Assembly (NCBI RefSeq): GCF_002104995.1
Contig: NW_024468261.1
Coordinates: 643,624 to 707,623 of the forward strand
Origin: Linderina pennispora
Lineage: Eukaryota > Kickxellomycota > Kickxellomycetes > Kickxellales > Kickxellaceae
Reading direction: 5' to 3'
Length of the DNA stretch: 64,000 nt
The position numbers and the translations under genes are program-made. This document shows, in pieces, positions 1 to 11,001 of this stretch (position 1 is the stretch's first letter; each line of letters begins with the position of its first letter). The notes below the pieces were generated by a model. That model was not told the origin of the DNA and made no database searches. It was given only the letters and a program-made list of their open reading frames with translations.

Positions 1-2058
1 TGCGACCAACAACCTCGCCGATACGGCCCATGGCCTGCGAGTCGGACGACATAACCGAGATGGCGCCCAAGTCGTGCATCACATCCTCAGCAGCAATAGT
101 CTCGCCACGAATGCGGCTCTCGGCGAAGGCGACGTCCTCAGCAATACGCTTGTCCAGATGGTGGCAAACCATGAGCATGTCAAGGTGCTCATCACAAGTG
201 TTGGCAGTGTACGGTCTGGTTGGGTTGGTCGATGACGGGATGACTGACGGATGGCCGCACACGGCCAGAATGTCAGGTGCGTGTCCGCCCCCAGCACCCT
301 CGGTGTGGTACGCGTGGATAGTGCGGTCGCCAATAGCAGCAATAGTGTGCTCGACAAATCCAGACTCATTCAGTGTGTCGGTATGGATAGTTGTCTGAAC
401 ATCCATTTCGTCGCACACAGTGAGACACGAGTCGATAACAGCTGGCGTGGACCCCCAGTCCTCGTGGATCTTCAAACCAACAGCGCCAGCACGGACCTGC
501 TCGCGCAGTGGTTCCTTTTCCGAGCAGTTGCCCTTTCCAGTGAACCCAAGGTTCATTGGCATCGAGTCGGTGGCCTCAAGCATGGTGCGAATATGGAAGG
601 CGCCTGGCGTGCATGTGGTCGCATTGGTGCCGGTGTTAGGGCCAGTGCCACCACCGATGAGCGTGCAGATGCCAGAAGCTAGGGCCTCGTCAATAAGTTG
701 CGGGCAAATAAAGTGGACGTGGGTGTCGAGGGCCGCGGCGGTAACAATCTTGCCCTCGCCAGCCATGGCCTCAGTTGACGCACCCACATACATCCCAGGT
801 GTAACGCCGTCCATGACGTCTGGGTTTCCGGCCTTACCAATACCGACAATCATGCTATTCCTGACACCAATGTCAGCCTTGTAGACGCCAGTATAGTCGA
901 TAATGACAGCGTTGGTGATTACCAGGTCCAGGCACTGGCGGCGCAGCAAAGGGGTGGTCTGGCCCATTCCGTCGCGCAGCGTCTTGCCACCACCAAATTT
1001 GCACTCGTCGCCATAGACCTGTCGCATCCCACTCGATCTCGGCCCACAAGCAGGTGTCTCCAAGCCTCACGCGGTCTCCGATAGTCGGTCCGTAGGTCAT
1101 CGCATACGTTGCACGATCCATGGTGCGCGGGCGCGGGATACGTTGAGGTGACCTCAAGCGCCTGCGGTATGTGCATGACGCCTAGGCCCTTCATCTCTGC
1201 GAGGATAGCTGCTAATTTGTGCGCGGTCGACCTTACCCGAGGCAAAGCTGTTGCCGCCATGGACAACCTTGTTGCCAGCAATATCGACCAGGGTGACAAT
1301 GCGTGAGTCTCCGGGCTCGAAGCGCACGGCAGGTTCCGGCAGGAATATCCAGGCGACGGCCATAGGCGATCTCGCGGTCCATCTCGAGCGTAGGGTTAGG
1401 CTTCAGCGAAGTGATAGTGAGAGCCGATTTGCACTGGGCGGTCGCCATGGTTTGTGACCTTAAGCGCGTAGCGCGGCCGTCCCTGGTTGATCTCGATCGT
1501 GCCGGGTGCTGCGATAACATGGCCAACCGATGCTAGCTCGCTGGTAGGCTCATAATCCTTGGCTATGCCTGTCGCTCCATGGGAACAGCTTTGTGTTGAT
1601 TGCACTGAGCTTCTCCAGGCGGGTCCGCCTCAGATGCCTCGTTTGCCAGCTCATCGTCGCTCGGGTTCTTGATATCTGTAAAGCAGTCCGGGACCCTGGA
1701 CCAATATCGATTCCAGGCTCCGTAGAGCGCCAGCTGCAGGTCGCCATCAACCGTGCACACGGGGGTGTGAACGGTTACCAGGAACGTGCCATCGCGGAAC
1801 GTTCCCTCGACCTGGACCTCATGCAGCATTTGGGGGACCGACGGCTGGACATGTCTGAAGCCAAGGATGTGTTGGCCAATCGTCTGCAAATCGCTAACTG
1901 AATGGGTACCGTCACGGATGAGCTCCAGCAGGACGGTTGCCAGCAGAGCTGTAGGACTCGGAGGCATTGAGCTTGATGCCGCGCGCGAGGCGACGCTGGG
2001 CAAGGAGGCCAGTTTGGTTGAGAGTGAGCTTGTCGAGCTCGCGTGGCAAAAGTCTCAT
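1..2058 (-). CDS. ure1: Urease, single-chain fungal type (3' part beyond window)
   Basis: Nickel enzyme that hydrolyses urea to ammonia and carbamate in the cytosol. The start [11 protein letters not shown] at 2058 is the usual fungal/plant urease start. The gamma-like part is followed by a beta-like part ([13 protein letters not shown] near 1420) and the alpha part, which begins near 1115 ([17 protein letters not shown]). Catalytic elements are visible: THVHF nickel histidines, GLKIHEDWG with the carbamylated Lys, [24 protein letters not shown], the flap Cys in MVCHHLD and the Asp in SSDSQAMGR. The remaining C-terminal catalytic barrel lies outside the window. Eight frame steps, all net +1, break it near 1947, twice in 1750-1570, and near 1411, 1343, 1215, 1140 and 1040. 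Examples are GAAGCCTAACC for GAAGCTAACC and CACAAATTA for CACAATTA. I read these as assembly insertions. No urease accessory gene is in the window. Confidence 0.95.
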
Positions 2059-3008
2059 AGTATGAGTAATGTAGAGGTTATTCGAGTATCCGGGGTGCAG
2101 AGGAGAAGGAGGGTATGGATAGTGCACGCCTGGGCTGAGTAATAAAAAGCTTCCCTGGGTAACGGGAGTGGTGTTTCAGGATTTTTGTAATAGTCGAAGA
2201 CAGCCGCTGGTATATAGCTCCGAAATGTTGTGAGAAAAAATTCCAGGGGTCGAGTGCAATTGTCCTGTCAGGTGGCCACCTTCTGGCACAGCCTCCCAGC
2301 GCCTCGTATTTATAGGAGCGGTATAACACGATAGCGCAAGGGGCAAACAGGGAGGGGCAGCCTGGTTAGCGGAAACCCGGTCGGAGGAATCAAGTGGCAT
2401 GGCAGGTAAATCGCCTGGGATAAATCTCCGTCGGAAGTGCTATGGCAATAAGCGCGGCCTGGGATCTCTGAGTGGCCTCTACAACCGCTTCCTTGGAGGA
2501 AGCAGCCCAACCAATCTGCAAGGTCGAAATCACCTGGCGCGTGATTGCTGCTGCCTAAAAGAAGCAAAAAACACCAGCAGACGTGCATCAGCCTTGCACG
2601 TTATCTCTCCGATCACAGCCTCAGCCCCCTGGTGTTTGGGACGCATCCCACGCAGCATTGTCCACAGGGCAGGGATCGATAGCAGCGCTACTCAGTTCCG
2701 GAGCTCGCCACTAGTCCGATTCAACATTGCCAAGCGGAACACAATCGTGATCATGTCTGCCGACCATGCGTCCCACACGCCCAGACATGTAGAGGGGACA
2801 TGCATGCGTCATATCTGTAATCACCGCTACCATCATCACCACCAATGCCAAAAGCGATATGGTATATACTTTTGTAGATTTGCCATTTATTTTTCACATC
2901 TGCAGACACAACACAATGATGGACCAGCAGATACAAACAGCGATCCAGACTGCTTCCCGTCCTGCGAACGAAAAAACCGGAAAAGGAGCGTGAACATCAG
3001 CGATTGGA
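2059..3008. other. Intergenic: urease promoter and RPS18 3' side
   Basis: I see no gene here. An open frame on + (2399-3154) lacks any domain, runs into RPS18 and has no codon bias, so I do not call it. Minus-strand TATA-like sequences occur near 2210 (TATATA) and 2310 (CTATAAATA), upstream of urease. Confidence 0.5.
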
Positions 3009-3885
3009 TTAGACTACAGAGTGCAGAACACAAATGTAGAGTTAGTATACAGGTTTACCAGTGCCATGGCACCATGACCCAGAGGCCGCGGTATAGTAGT
3101 GTCAGGAACAGTAGAAAGTTTCCGCAGTACGTCGTCAAGCAACATATCGGATAATGTAGGTAAAATGTAAACATCATGCAAATACACAGGCTGCATATGT
3201 GCCGCGCAATCGAATACTTACCACCCTTCTTCTTGGACACACCGACGGTGCGACCGCGGCGGCCAGTGGTCTTGGTATGCTGACCACGGACGCGCAGACC
3301 CCACCAGTGGCGGATACCGCGGTGCGAGCGGATCTTCTTCAAGCGCTCGAGATCCTCACGGAGGGCGTTATCAACACCGTTGGCGACCAGCTGCGAGTAC
3401 TTGCCGGTGGTGTGGTCCTTCTGCCTGTTAAGGAACCACTGCGGGATCTTGTACTGCAGGGGGTTCTGGATGATGTCAACAATGCGCTCGAGCTCCTCGG
3501 TGGAGAGCTCACCGGCGCGCTTGGTGATATCGACATCGGCCTTCTTGCACACCATGTTGGAGTAGCGGCGACCCACACCCTTGATGGCGGTAAGCGCGAA
3601 CATAACGTTGACCTTACCGTCAACGTTAGTGTTGAGCAGACGCAGAATGTGTTGGAACTGGTTCGGCTGGCTAGCGACGAGAGACTACAAAATGTGCGGA
3701 ATTGGGGAAAGCGAATCTCGCCAGCTTTTAGCTCACATTTCCTGGCTGAGCAAATTTCCACAAATTGACCTTGCTGGCGCCAGTTCGCTCCAGCGCCCGC
3801 CGTCGTATCCACCGCCAGTTTTATTTTTCAGGCTCGTCGCATCCATCGTCAGCGCTGCGCCGTTTGCCTCCACGTGACCTACCAT
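3009..3885 (-). CDS. RPS18: 40S ribosomal protein S18 (uS13), three exons
   Basis: Small-subunit head protein that contacts the P-site tRNA. Exons on the minus strand are 3885-3883 (the ATG alone), 3684-3222 and 3013-3009. Intron 1 runs 3882-3685, with donor GTAGGT directly after ATG and acceptor TTTGTAG. Exon 2 then reads [18 protein letters not shown], which restores the expected N-terminus missing from the plain ORF. Intron 2 runs 3221-3014, with donor GTAAGT, a perfect TACTAAC branch point and acceptor TCTGTAG. The last exon adds only a shared Val codon and TAA. The product is 156 aa, the normal family size, with [28 protein letters not shown] and the basic tail [14 protein letters not shown]. 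There are no frame errors. It diverges from mitochondrial S19 across about 300 bp (3886-4182). Confidence 0.95.
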
Positions 3886-4182
3886 TTTTTATATCAACGA
3901 AAAAAGCTCCAGCAGTTGAAAGGGTGTTTCGACAAGGTCCGCGGAACCGCCGGCTGTTTTGGCAAAGCGATTTTTGCCCTCTGCGAAATCGGCTGGATTT
4001 CAATGTGCGCCTGATTGTGTGATTGATCATATGGTCTGATCACCTATTGTCAGGCTGGGCCAGTTGTCGCCAGTTTTTTCTGGTACCGATAAGCCGCCTC
4101 GCAAATGAGGCTGGCGCTTTGCTTGTTAATTTCGCAAAGTGTTTCTTTTACTCTCTCATTACACAAAACACTCACACCGAGA

Positions 4183-4461
4183 ATGCGTGGCTCACTAGTT
4201 GCTCTGTCGCGGTCTGTCTGGAAGGGCCCGTTCTATGTACATTTCCCGAACCTGCAGGAGTCAATTCGCAGCGGCACGCCGATAAAGACGATGGCACGGG
4301 CAAGCACTATCATGCCCAGCATGATTGGCGCGAAATTCCTGGTGCACAACGGCAAGGAGTACACGCCGGTGACTGTGACGGAGGAGATGGTCGGGCGCAA
4401 GCTGGGCGAGTTCTCGCATACACGGAAGCGCTTCACATACCGCCTCACCAAGAACAAATAA
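4183..4461 (+). CDS. RSM19: Mitochondrial ribosomal protein S19 (uS19m)
   Basis: Component of the mitochondrial small-subunit head. The 92-aa product starts [17 protein letters not shown] and carries the uS19 core: [46 protein letters not shown] and a basic end. I chose the ATG at 4183 because upstream in-frame codons (from 4105) show no homology and the uS19 family begins about here. The size fits a bacterial-type uS19, and the HTRKRF tail separates it from cytosolic RPS15. Intact. It lies head-to-head with RPS18, so two ribosomal protein genes for different compartments share one short promoter region. Confidence 0.9.
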   Translation: MRGSLVALSRSVWKGPFYVHFPNLQESIRSGTPIKTMARASTIMPSMIGAKFLVHNGKEYTPVTVTEEMVGRKLGEFSHTRKRFTYRLTKNK

Positions 4462-5002
4462 GCTGCTGCAGATCGGTCTGGCAAAAATACGCGATCTGTG
4501 CCTGCCTACTTTTGGCTGCTCAAAAATAAATCACGAACTGTATTTAATCCAGAATCCTTAATTTATCCTTGCCTTAGTGGTTGTACCTGGAGTCTGTTCG
4601 ATCCTGGGCTCCAGGCACGGTGGCCTTAGACAGCACCCACATGTGTGGAATGGAATCTTCGGGCGATATATTTGCGAGAAAATGGCCCGCGCTCGTCGCT
4701 CAGAGCCCACTATGAAATAACCGTGTATAAAAATAGACCGCTGCTTCACACGCTTTCCTCGGAGGGCTTCTTTTGTCAGAAATCAAAGTGAGGAAAATAA
4801 TACAGGAGATCGTCGGTGCAGACACCTGAATGATCCAGGACCCAAGCGACGCTAGGCTAGTCTGACGGCTTGCTGTCAGGAAGAGAACACAGGTGGACCG
4901 CCTGGCCGGCTATAAAACACAATGGCCAAAGGCGACAGACTGTCTGAACAAAGATCACCACCATCCACCTCTATCCCAAACTAACCAGCCGTATTGCCCG
5001 AG
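4462..5002. other. Intergenic, no gene seen
   Basis: 3' region of mitochondrial S19, then the promoter of the small peptide gene at 5003. I see no ORF with family features. Confidence 0.5.
4911..4917 (+). promoter_or_regulatory. TATA box of the 5003 peptide gene
   Basis: TATAAAA in a GC-rich context, 92 bp before the ATG at 5003. The spacing is normal for a short leader. Confidence 0.6.
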
Positions 5003-5107
5003 ATGCTCTTCAAGTCCATCATCCTCACCCTTGCCGCCACCTACAGCCATGCTGTCCTCGCCTGCCTTTGCACACTCGCACCCCGAGCACCACTTGGCCC
5101 TTGACAG
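5003..5107 (+). CDS. Small secreted peptide or first exon of a secreted protein
   Basis: The start MLFKSIILTLAATYSHAVLA is a textbook signal peptide. In the literal frame the ORF stops at 5106. Removing one C near 5055 (CTCGCCTGCC for CTCGCTGCC, the same error type seen across the window) gives a mature part AFAHSHPEHHLALDR, ending at a GTAAGC donor at 5108 or at an immediate TAA. A TATA box 92 bp upstream supports transcription. A second exon may start after TACTGGCAG near 5239, but I cannot confirm it. The function is unknown. Confidence 0.35.
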
Positions 5108-5705
5108 GTAAGCGCACTAGTAGGCTGTGAGTCGACTGGTCTGGCTGGCTCACGAGCCGAGCCATCTCACGGTCCGTTATCTTGGTTCCCACGAGCTCTT
5201 GCATATAGATTGGTGACGACACCGCTCTTTACTGGCAGGAACTCAACGGGCTACCCGTGCTATCGCATCTTGATCAACACTCTCCCCCATTATAAAGAGC
5301 GAGTAACGGTGGGGCGGCGACGGAGCATTTTAAGCAACCATTACTCTTCAGAATTCCGTCTTCCCCTCTTCACCGCTGCTTATTCGCCTCTGAGAAGTCA
5401 ACGCCTTGAGTGTGCAATTGCTTTTGGCAGTAGACAAGCCAAATTATCCACCCGCTCTTTCCTCTTTTGGCCTTTTGGACAACAAAACCTGCTGGGTCCC
5501 ACCGCCCCGCATATCATTGCTCATCGCCAGCTCGCTCGTTCAAAGGATCTCTTTGTTATTACTTTCTCTGTTGCAGTCACTGCATATCTCTGCAGGAACA
5601 TCCATCCATTGCGACCCGTGGAGTCCCTGTCACTGGAGCCCGTGGCCATATAAATAGTCTAGCATTCGCTGCGCGCTACGCCCTCTTCTTTTCTTCTCCA
5701 ACTCT
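5108..5705. other. Intron or 3' part of the peptide gene, then carbonic anhydrase promoter
   Basis: It contains the candidate donor (5108), possible acceptors near 5208 and 5239, a TATAAAG near 5294 and the stronger TATA box at 5649. No other gene is seen. Confidence 0.4.
5649..5657 (+). promoter_or_regulatory. TATA box of carbonic anhydrase
   Basis: TATAAATAG, 57 bp upstream of the ATG at 5706. This near-consensus TATA with short spacing suggests a strong, regulated promoter. Confidence 0.65.
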
Positions 5706-6434
5706 ATGTTTAAACCATCTCGCATCCTTGCTAACCGCGACCGCTTCGGCTCGATATTGACTAGACGACTAATGGCAAACGAAACCGAGAGCAAGTGCCA
5801 GGCTATCTGCTCTGTTCTGCACAACAACGCCAACTGGGCCAAGGATGTGCAGGAGAAGAACCCCGAATACTTTGAGAAGCTGGCAGCGGGCCAGTCGCCC
5901 AAGATCCTGTGGATTGGATGCTCTGACTCGCGCATGGCTGTCGACGTTCTGACCCAGACCAACCCGGGCGATATCTTCATCCACCGCAACATCGCCAACC
6001 GCATCCCGAACGAGGACCTGAACTCGCTGAGCGTCATCGAGTACGCCGTCAAGCACCTCAAGGTCAAGCACGTCATCATTGCTGGCCACACCAACTGCGG
6101 TGGTATTGCTGCTGCCATGGGCACCGAGTCGGTCGGCATCCTCGACCACTGGCTGCGCCCCATCAAGGACCTCTATCTAGCCAACGAGGAGGAGATCAAC
6201 GCTCTGCCCAAGAAGGATCGCGCCAACAGGCTCAGCGAGCTCAACATCGTCCAGGGCGTGCGCACCGTCTCCAAGCTGCCTGTTGTCCACGAGGCGTGGA
6301 AGAACGACCAGGAGCTGTACGTCCACGGCTGGATCCTCCAGCTCCACAACGGTCTGCTCAAGGACCTCAACGTCTCTGTTGCTGGCATCAAGGACGTCGA
6401 CGAACTCTACCGCCTCCACCCCGCCAAGCACTAA
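5706..6434 (+). CDS. NCE103: Beta-class carbonic anhydrase
   Basis: Interconverts CO2 and bicarbonate to supply anaplerotic carboxylations. The protein has 242 aa. Zinc ligands Cys72 (GCSDSR), His128 and Cys131 (GHTNCGG) and the Asp74-Arg76 dyad are all present, as are the conserved FIHRNIANR and YAVKHLKVKHVIIAGH stretches. The first about 23 residues (MFKPSRILANRDRFGSILTR) are basic with hydroxylated and hydrophobic residues, so a mitochondrial presequence is possible. A second in-frame Met at 5772 (MANETESK) would make a cytosolic form. The ORF is intact with C-rich third positions typical of high expression, and it has its own TATA box. Confidence 0.95.
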   Translation: MFKPSRILANRDRFGSILTRRLMANETESKCQAICSVLHNNANWAKDVQEKNPEYFEKLAAGQSPKILWIGCSDSRMAVDVLTQTNPGDIFIHRNIANRIPNEDLNSLSVIEYAVKHLKVKHVIIAGHTNCGGIAAAMGTESVGILDHWLRPIKDLYLANEEEINALPKKDRANRLSELNIVQGVRTVSKLPVVHEAWKNDQELYVHGWILQLHNGLLKDLNVSVAGIKDVDELYRLHPAKH

Positions 6435-6994
6435 GCAGCGGCCCCTGCCATTTCAACTTCATGTACCACTTGAATATAATATACTCTGTACTCGGGAAGA
6501 ACAGCAGGGATCTGTCCTTGCATCATTATGCGGTGTGACATATAGGTTGTCACTGTTAGTTAAAGCTGCATGTCCCCGCGCCGTGCGGGATGGATGCACT
6601 CCCCACAGTAAGCCACCGCAGTAAGCCATCACAGCAGCTCCTGCGATGCGGCTGGGCGGCTAGGCGGCTAGGCGGCTAGGCGGCTAGGCAAGAAAGGGCG
6701 CAACAAACCACGGCCAATGGCCACGCTTCACGTGATGCGCTGTAGGGTTGACCACCCCGGCGCACCCTGGCCAGACCCGGCTCGGGCTGATCCGCCAAAT
6801 CACCGAGCGGACTCAGCCGGCTCGGCCCACTTCACATTTTTTTCAGCTTGCAGGGGGTGCGGCGAAGGCGAAAAAATATTGCTTGCGGGTGCTATATGCC
6901 TACAGGCGTCTGGGGAATTCAGCGAGGTACCTTCTCTTTTCCCACTTTAACAGAAAAACACGGGCTCGTAGTTCTCGGACACGAAAAAGTTAAA
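6435..6994. other. Intergenic, contains short tandem repeat
   Basis: Carbonic anhydrase 3' side and RPL19 promoter. No gene seen. An 8-bp tandem repeat sits at 6655-6688. Confidence 0.5.
6655..6688. repeat. 8-bp tandem repeat TAGGCGGC
   Basis: About four uninterrupted copies of TAGGCGGC. It is a simple microsatellite with no coding role visible. Confidence 0.8.
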
Positions 6995-8217
6995 ATGTAA
7001 GATTGGAGATTTCAAATTTGGCCTGTGCTCGATTAGGAGCACTGTCCCGATTGTGCAATTAGGCAGGGGACAGTATGGTCTGGCAGCCGGAAGAGAGAGC
7101 GACCTTTTGCGGGCTCCCCTGTTTTTGTCGGCGGCAGCACTCGGAAAGCAGAGCAAACACCGCCAGCACAGTTCAGCGAGAGAAAGGCACATGGGGGATC
7201 GGGAAAGCGTCCAGACCGCAGCGGACGGGCGCTGAGTGGCGAAAAGAGAGATCCCCCGCTCTCAGTACCGCAGCAACGCAGGCTTTCGTTCGCTTTTCCC
7301 TAGTGCCCCACCAGGCCCTTTGGCAGCGAGCACTGGTCGGACTGCATACTGGCTGCGTGTGCCTTGGTGCTCTGTTCATGCCAAGGCTGATTTCGGTTGC
7401 CGATTGGCAAGCGAAAAGGCCAATTGACCGGTCCATATATGCCATGAAAAATTTTTCGCTCGGCGGCGATTTGATGTACCTCCGCATACATCGAGCTCAA
7501 ACAATATTGACACACTCTGTAGGGCTAACCTTACTACTCAGAAGCGTCTCGCGGCCTCCGTCCTCAAGTGCGGTAAGCGCAAGGTCTGGCTCGACCCGAA
7601 CGAGGTGACCGATATCGCCACCGCCAACTCTCGTAAGTATCAAGTGGTATGTGGGTCTTGCGCCCCAGTCCTATTTTATGTACAGATCGCACCGGCGCTG
7701 GCACTGAACTAACATGCCGTTATGACGCTCCCACCCGCTTTTAGGCCAGAACATCCGCAAGCTGGTGAAGAGCGGTCTGATCTTCAAGAAGCCCGAGGCC
7801 TCGCACTCGCGTTTCCGCGCCCGCCAGCACGCCGCTGCCAAGCGCCTCGGTCGCCACTCCGGCTACGGTAAGCGCAAGGGTACCGCCGAGGCCCGCATGC
7901 CCACCGCTGTTATGTGGATGCGCCGCATGCGCGTTCTTCGCAGCCTGCTCCGCAAGTACCGCGAGCAGGGCAAGATCGACCGCCACCTGTACCACGAGCT
8001 GTACCTCAAGTCGAAGGGTAACGTCTTCAAGAACAAGCGTGTCCTGATGGAGTACATCCACAAGGCCAAGGCCGAGAAGGCCCGCGCTAAGATCATTGCC
8101 GACCAGGCTGAGGCCCACCGTCTCCGCAACAAGGCTGCCCGCGAGCGCCGTGCCCAGCGCGTTGCCGCCAAGCGCGAGGCTCTCATCTCGGGTGAGGCCC
8201 CCGCTGACCAGGAGTAA
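6995..8217 (+). CDS. RPL19: 60S ribosomal protein L19 (eL19), three exons
   Basis: Large-subunit protein at the inter-subunit bridge. Exon 1 is just AT (6995-6996), followed by donor GTAAGA at 6997. Exon 2 (7523-7632) begins G GCT AAC and completes ATG, giving [20 protein letters not shown]. Intron 2 (7633-7744, GTAAGT...TTTTAG) splits an Arg codon. Exon 3 (7745-8217) holds [28 protein letters not shown] and the long basic C-terminal helix. The total is 194 aa, the normal size. A two-base first exon is also known for the yeast RPL19 genes. The far donor 526 bp upstream of exon 2 is inferred from the splice signal and phase; the rest is secure. Intact. Confidence 0.92.
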
Positions 8218-8416
8218 GATGTGCTCGCTACAGCTGCTGTGTCGTTTCTCTTTGCCAACAGTTGAAGATGACAAATATATTTCGTCTCTGATCCACATTT
8301 CGACAGTTTTGCCCCACAAGCAGAGTGGAGGATGAGGAGAAGCGTGCCGACAAGTGCCTGTGAAAAATTTTGCAGGGACGTGCAATATATTTCTACGTTA
8401 CATTATCCATATAGCC

Positions 8417-9388
8417 ATGGTCCGTCACTCGAAAAACAACACGGCGTCGGGCGTGTTCACGTACGCCGAGCGGCAGATGGTCGACTACGGCACAAAGACC
8501 AAGCGGCTGGGCAGCGACTCGAAGCGCAAGTTCGACGCCTGCTACCTCTGCCTCAGCACCGCGCGCACGCCGATGCTCTGCCCTCTTGGCCACATCTCGT
8601 GCAAAGAATGCGTGCTGGCCAGTATCCTTGAGCAGAAGCAGGCGATCAAGCGGGCGCAAAAGGAACACGATGAGCACCAGTCCAAGGAGAAGGCAGCAGA
8701 AAAGGAGCGGGAACGGCGGCGCAACGAGCTCGAAGTCCAGCGGCACATTGAGGGCGAGGTCGGATTGAGCACGCGGGCCAAGCGGGCGCTGCCCGAAGCC
8801 GACGAGGAGACTGCAAAGCCGGCCGAGAAGAAGATCAAGATGCTCGAAGCTGGGCCATCAGATGCGGGATCGGCTACAAAGGAGACACCTGGAGAAGGAT
8901 CGGTGGCAAGGAGGCCGGTGTTTTCCTTGGCCAACAAGGACAAGAAGCCTGATCCAGCACTGGACGAGACAAGCACTAAGCCCAAGCTGGCCAGCTTCTG
9001 GATTCCAAGTCTGGCTCCCGAAGCCAAGCACACACCCACCGATCCCGCAACCCTGTCGGTGCAATGCCACGCATCATCGCCTGCGCACCCCTTAAAGCTG
9101 AAGCACCTGGTTCCCGTCATTTTCCGCGAGTCCGGCGGCGAGAAGCTGTGCCCGTCATGCGACAAGTCGCTGAAGAACAGCTCCAAGATCGATGTCCTGA
9201 AACCCTGTGGGCATGCGATCTGCCACCGCTGCGTCAGCAACTTTGTGCTCCCGGCTAGCAAGTGCTTTGTGTGCCAGACAAAGGTCAAGCTGGCAGATGT
9301 CGTCCGCCTGGGCTCGGAGGGTACTGGATTCTCGGGCGGCGGCGGCCAGATGGTTGCCACCAGGTACGACAACGCACTTCAGGCATAG
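8417..9388 (+). CDS. NOSIP-like RING/U-box protein
   Basis: The 323-aa protein starts MVRHSKNNTASGVFTYAER, close to the metazoan and fungal NOSIP start. An N-terminal Cys/His region (CYLCLSTARTPMLCPLGH, about residues 42-70) matches the split zinc-finger/U-box of the family. The middle is charged coiled coil (about 75-130) and disordered. A C-terminal RING-like finger follows: CPSC, then KPCGHAICHRC and CFVC near residues 255-300. Family members are E3 ubiquitin ligases associated with spliceosomes or the nucleus, and substrates are unknown here. I chose the ATG at 8417 over the upstream in-frame codon at 8354 because homology begins at MVRHSKNN. Intact. Confidence 0.85.
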   Translation: MVRHSKNNTASGVFTYAERQMVDYGTKTKRLGSDSKRKFDACYLCLSTARTPMLCPLGHISCKECVLASILEQKQAIKRAQKEHDEHQSKEKAAEKERERRRNELEVQRHIEGEVGLSTRAKRALPEADEETAKPAEKKIKMLEAGPSDAGSATKETPGEGSVARRPVFSLANKDKKPDPALDETSTKPKLASFWIPSLAPEAKHTPTDPATLSVQCHASSPAHPLKLKHLVPVIFRESGGEKLCPSCDKSLKNSSKIDVLKPCGHAICHRCVSNFVLPASKCFVCQTKVKLADVVRLGSEGTGFSGGGGQMVATRYDNALQA

Positions 9389-9445
9389 ATTTTGGTGTTC
9401 AGCTTTTTAAAAATAATTTGACATGTACGACAAAATCTCAGAACT

Positions 9446-10807
9446 CTAATGCTCGGCGCTCGCTTCGCTATCCTCTGCACCATCGTCGCTAGACTCGTCT
9501 GTGCCCGTGGCTTCCTCCGTCTCTTCTGTATCCGGTTGCCCTGTACTCTTGTTGCCGGAGCCACTCTCTTGGGCCTCCTCCGCCTTGCTCGCCTTGTCCA
9601 CCTGGCTAGGGATGTAGCTTATGATGCTATCGACCACATTCTGCGCTTCATCCTCGCTCCCGACACGCAGTGAATAGGGAACCATCGTTATTCCGTCGCC
9701 AAGTAAGCGCGAAAACGACACGGTTTTACGGTTACATGTAACCTTCATGCCAGAGATCAGCTTGGCGCTGAGGATCTGAGCCTGCGATCCGTCTCTCCAC
9801 ATCCCCAGTAGCCAGTCGTTCTCATTGACCTTGTCTTGGAGAATCTTGAACTGGCCCGTCCCGCACTCCCTCCAGTCCTTATCCTTAAACTCATACAGTT
9901 TGCCCCTAGTCAGGAAAACGCACTTTCTCGTCTTTCTCGGACGTCTTGGCATCGGCATGCTTGGAAACCACTGCTGTAGGCTCAATCGCCTTTGTTACGA
10001 GCGATTCGTCACCACCTTCGCGCAACATATCATCGAACGTCTTTGAGTCCGCAGCCGGCTTGTCTGCTTCGTCACCTGCCGGCGTGTCGGCAGCCGTGGA
10101 GGTACCCGGTGACTTGGAAGCTGTGGTTGCGTGCTGGGCAAAACCAGCGTCAGTGCCAGCATATGCGGCGAAATGGCGAAGACACTTTGGCAGCGTTAGC
10201 AAATCCACCAGAGTTGCTGAAGCTGCCAAAGCCCAGACCGCTGCTGTATCCTGAGCCGAAAACACGCTTGGCCGGCGCAGGTTGCGACTCCTCCTCCTTC
10301 GACTCATCTATCTTCTCGGTAGAGGAACTAGCAGAATCGCTGGAGTTGTTGATGTTTTTGAAGGCGCCGAAACCAAGACCACTGCTGTATCCTGAGCCGA
10401 AAACGCGCTTGCCCGGAGTAGATTGCGACTCCTCCTCCTCCTCATCCTTTTCTTCAGGCGTTTCTTTGTTCTCCCCGTCCTCCTCCATCTCTTCCTTTCT
10501 CCCTCGCCTCGAGCTTGTCCGAGCTCTCGGCCATCTCAGGGACCTGGGCTTCTGCTGTCACTGCTTCGGTATCCTCGACAAGGTCGTCGTCGTTCTTGTT
10601 GCTAATGCGTAGCCGCTTCATCGGGCTGACCTTTGCGTCAGCCAGGGACGCCTCGGATGTAGTCGACGTCAGTGTCTCGTCAGCATCCTCCTCTGTCTTC
10701 TCAACCACGTCGTTAGTTTTGCTGGCTGGCGGCACTGTCTCGGTGTCGCTGTTGCCTCGCCTGCGCTTCGCGCTCATGCTGTTTGCCTTGCTATCGACCT
10801 TTGACAT
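9446..10807 (-). CDS. Ran-binding-domain protein, Yrb2/RanBP3 type
   Basis: Nuclear export cofactor of the Ran system. It starts MSKVDSKANSMSAKRRRGN (basic, NLS-like). An acidic, disordered region holds two copies of KRVFGSGYSSGLGFG (about residues 135-190), FG-like motifs as in Yrb2/RanBP3. The RanBD1 domain follows (TRGKLYEFKDKDWRECGTG, LLGMWRDGS, KVTCNRKT), then an acidic Ser/Glu tail. Three net +1 steps break it, near 10490 (GAGAAAGGAAG for GAGAAGGAAG), 10180 (CCATTTCGCC for CCATTCGCC) and 9915 (before VFLTRGKLYEF). Joining the frames restores a continuous domain, so I treat it as one gene of about 450 aa. Confidence 0.85.
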
Positions 10808-11001
10808 GACTCTTTTTCCCAGTTTTGTTCTCGGACTTCAAAAAGCAGAAGAAGGAAGTTTGTTGAAAAAGAAAAAAAGTGGGCAAAGAGAGAAAAGAAG
10901 GAAAAAGTCAGACATGGCTGTGTTCTTTTTTGTAGCACGCCTCGCCCGCAGAGGAGAGCAGAATCAGCGAAAAATCCAGTGATTTTCGGAAATCGGCATG
11001 C

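Noticed and set aside
2399-3154. 251-codon ORF on +
   Set aside because: It overlaps the 3' end of RPS18 antisense, has no domain, and its composition is non-coding.
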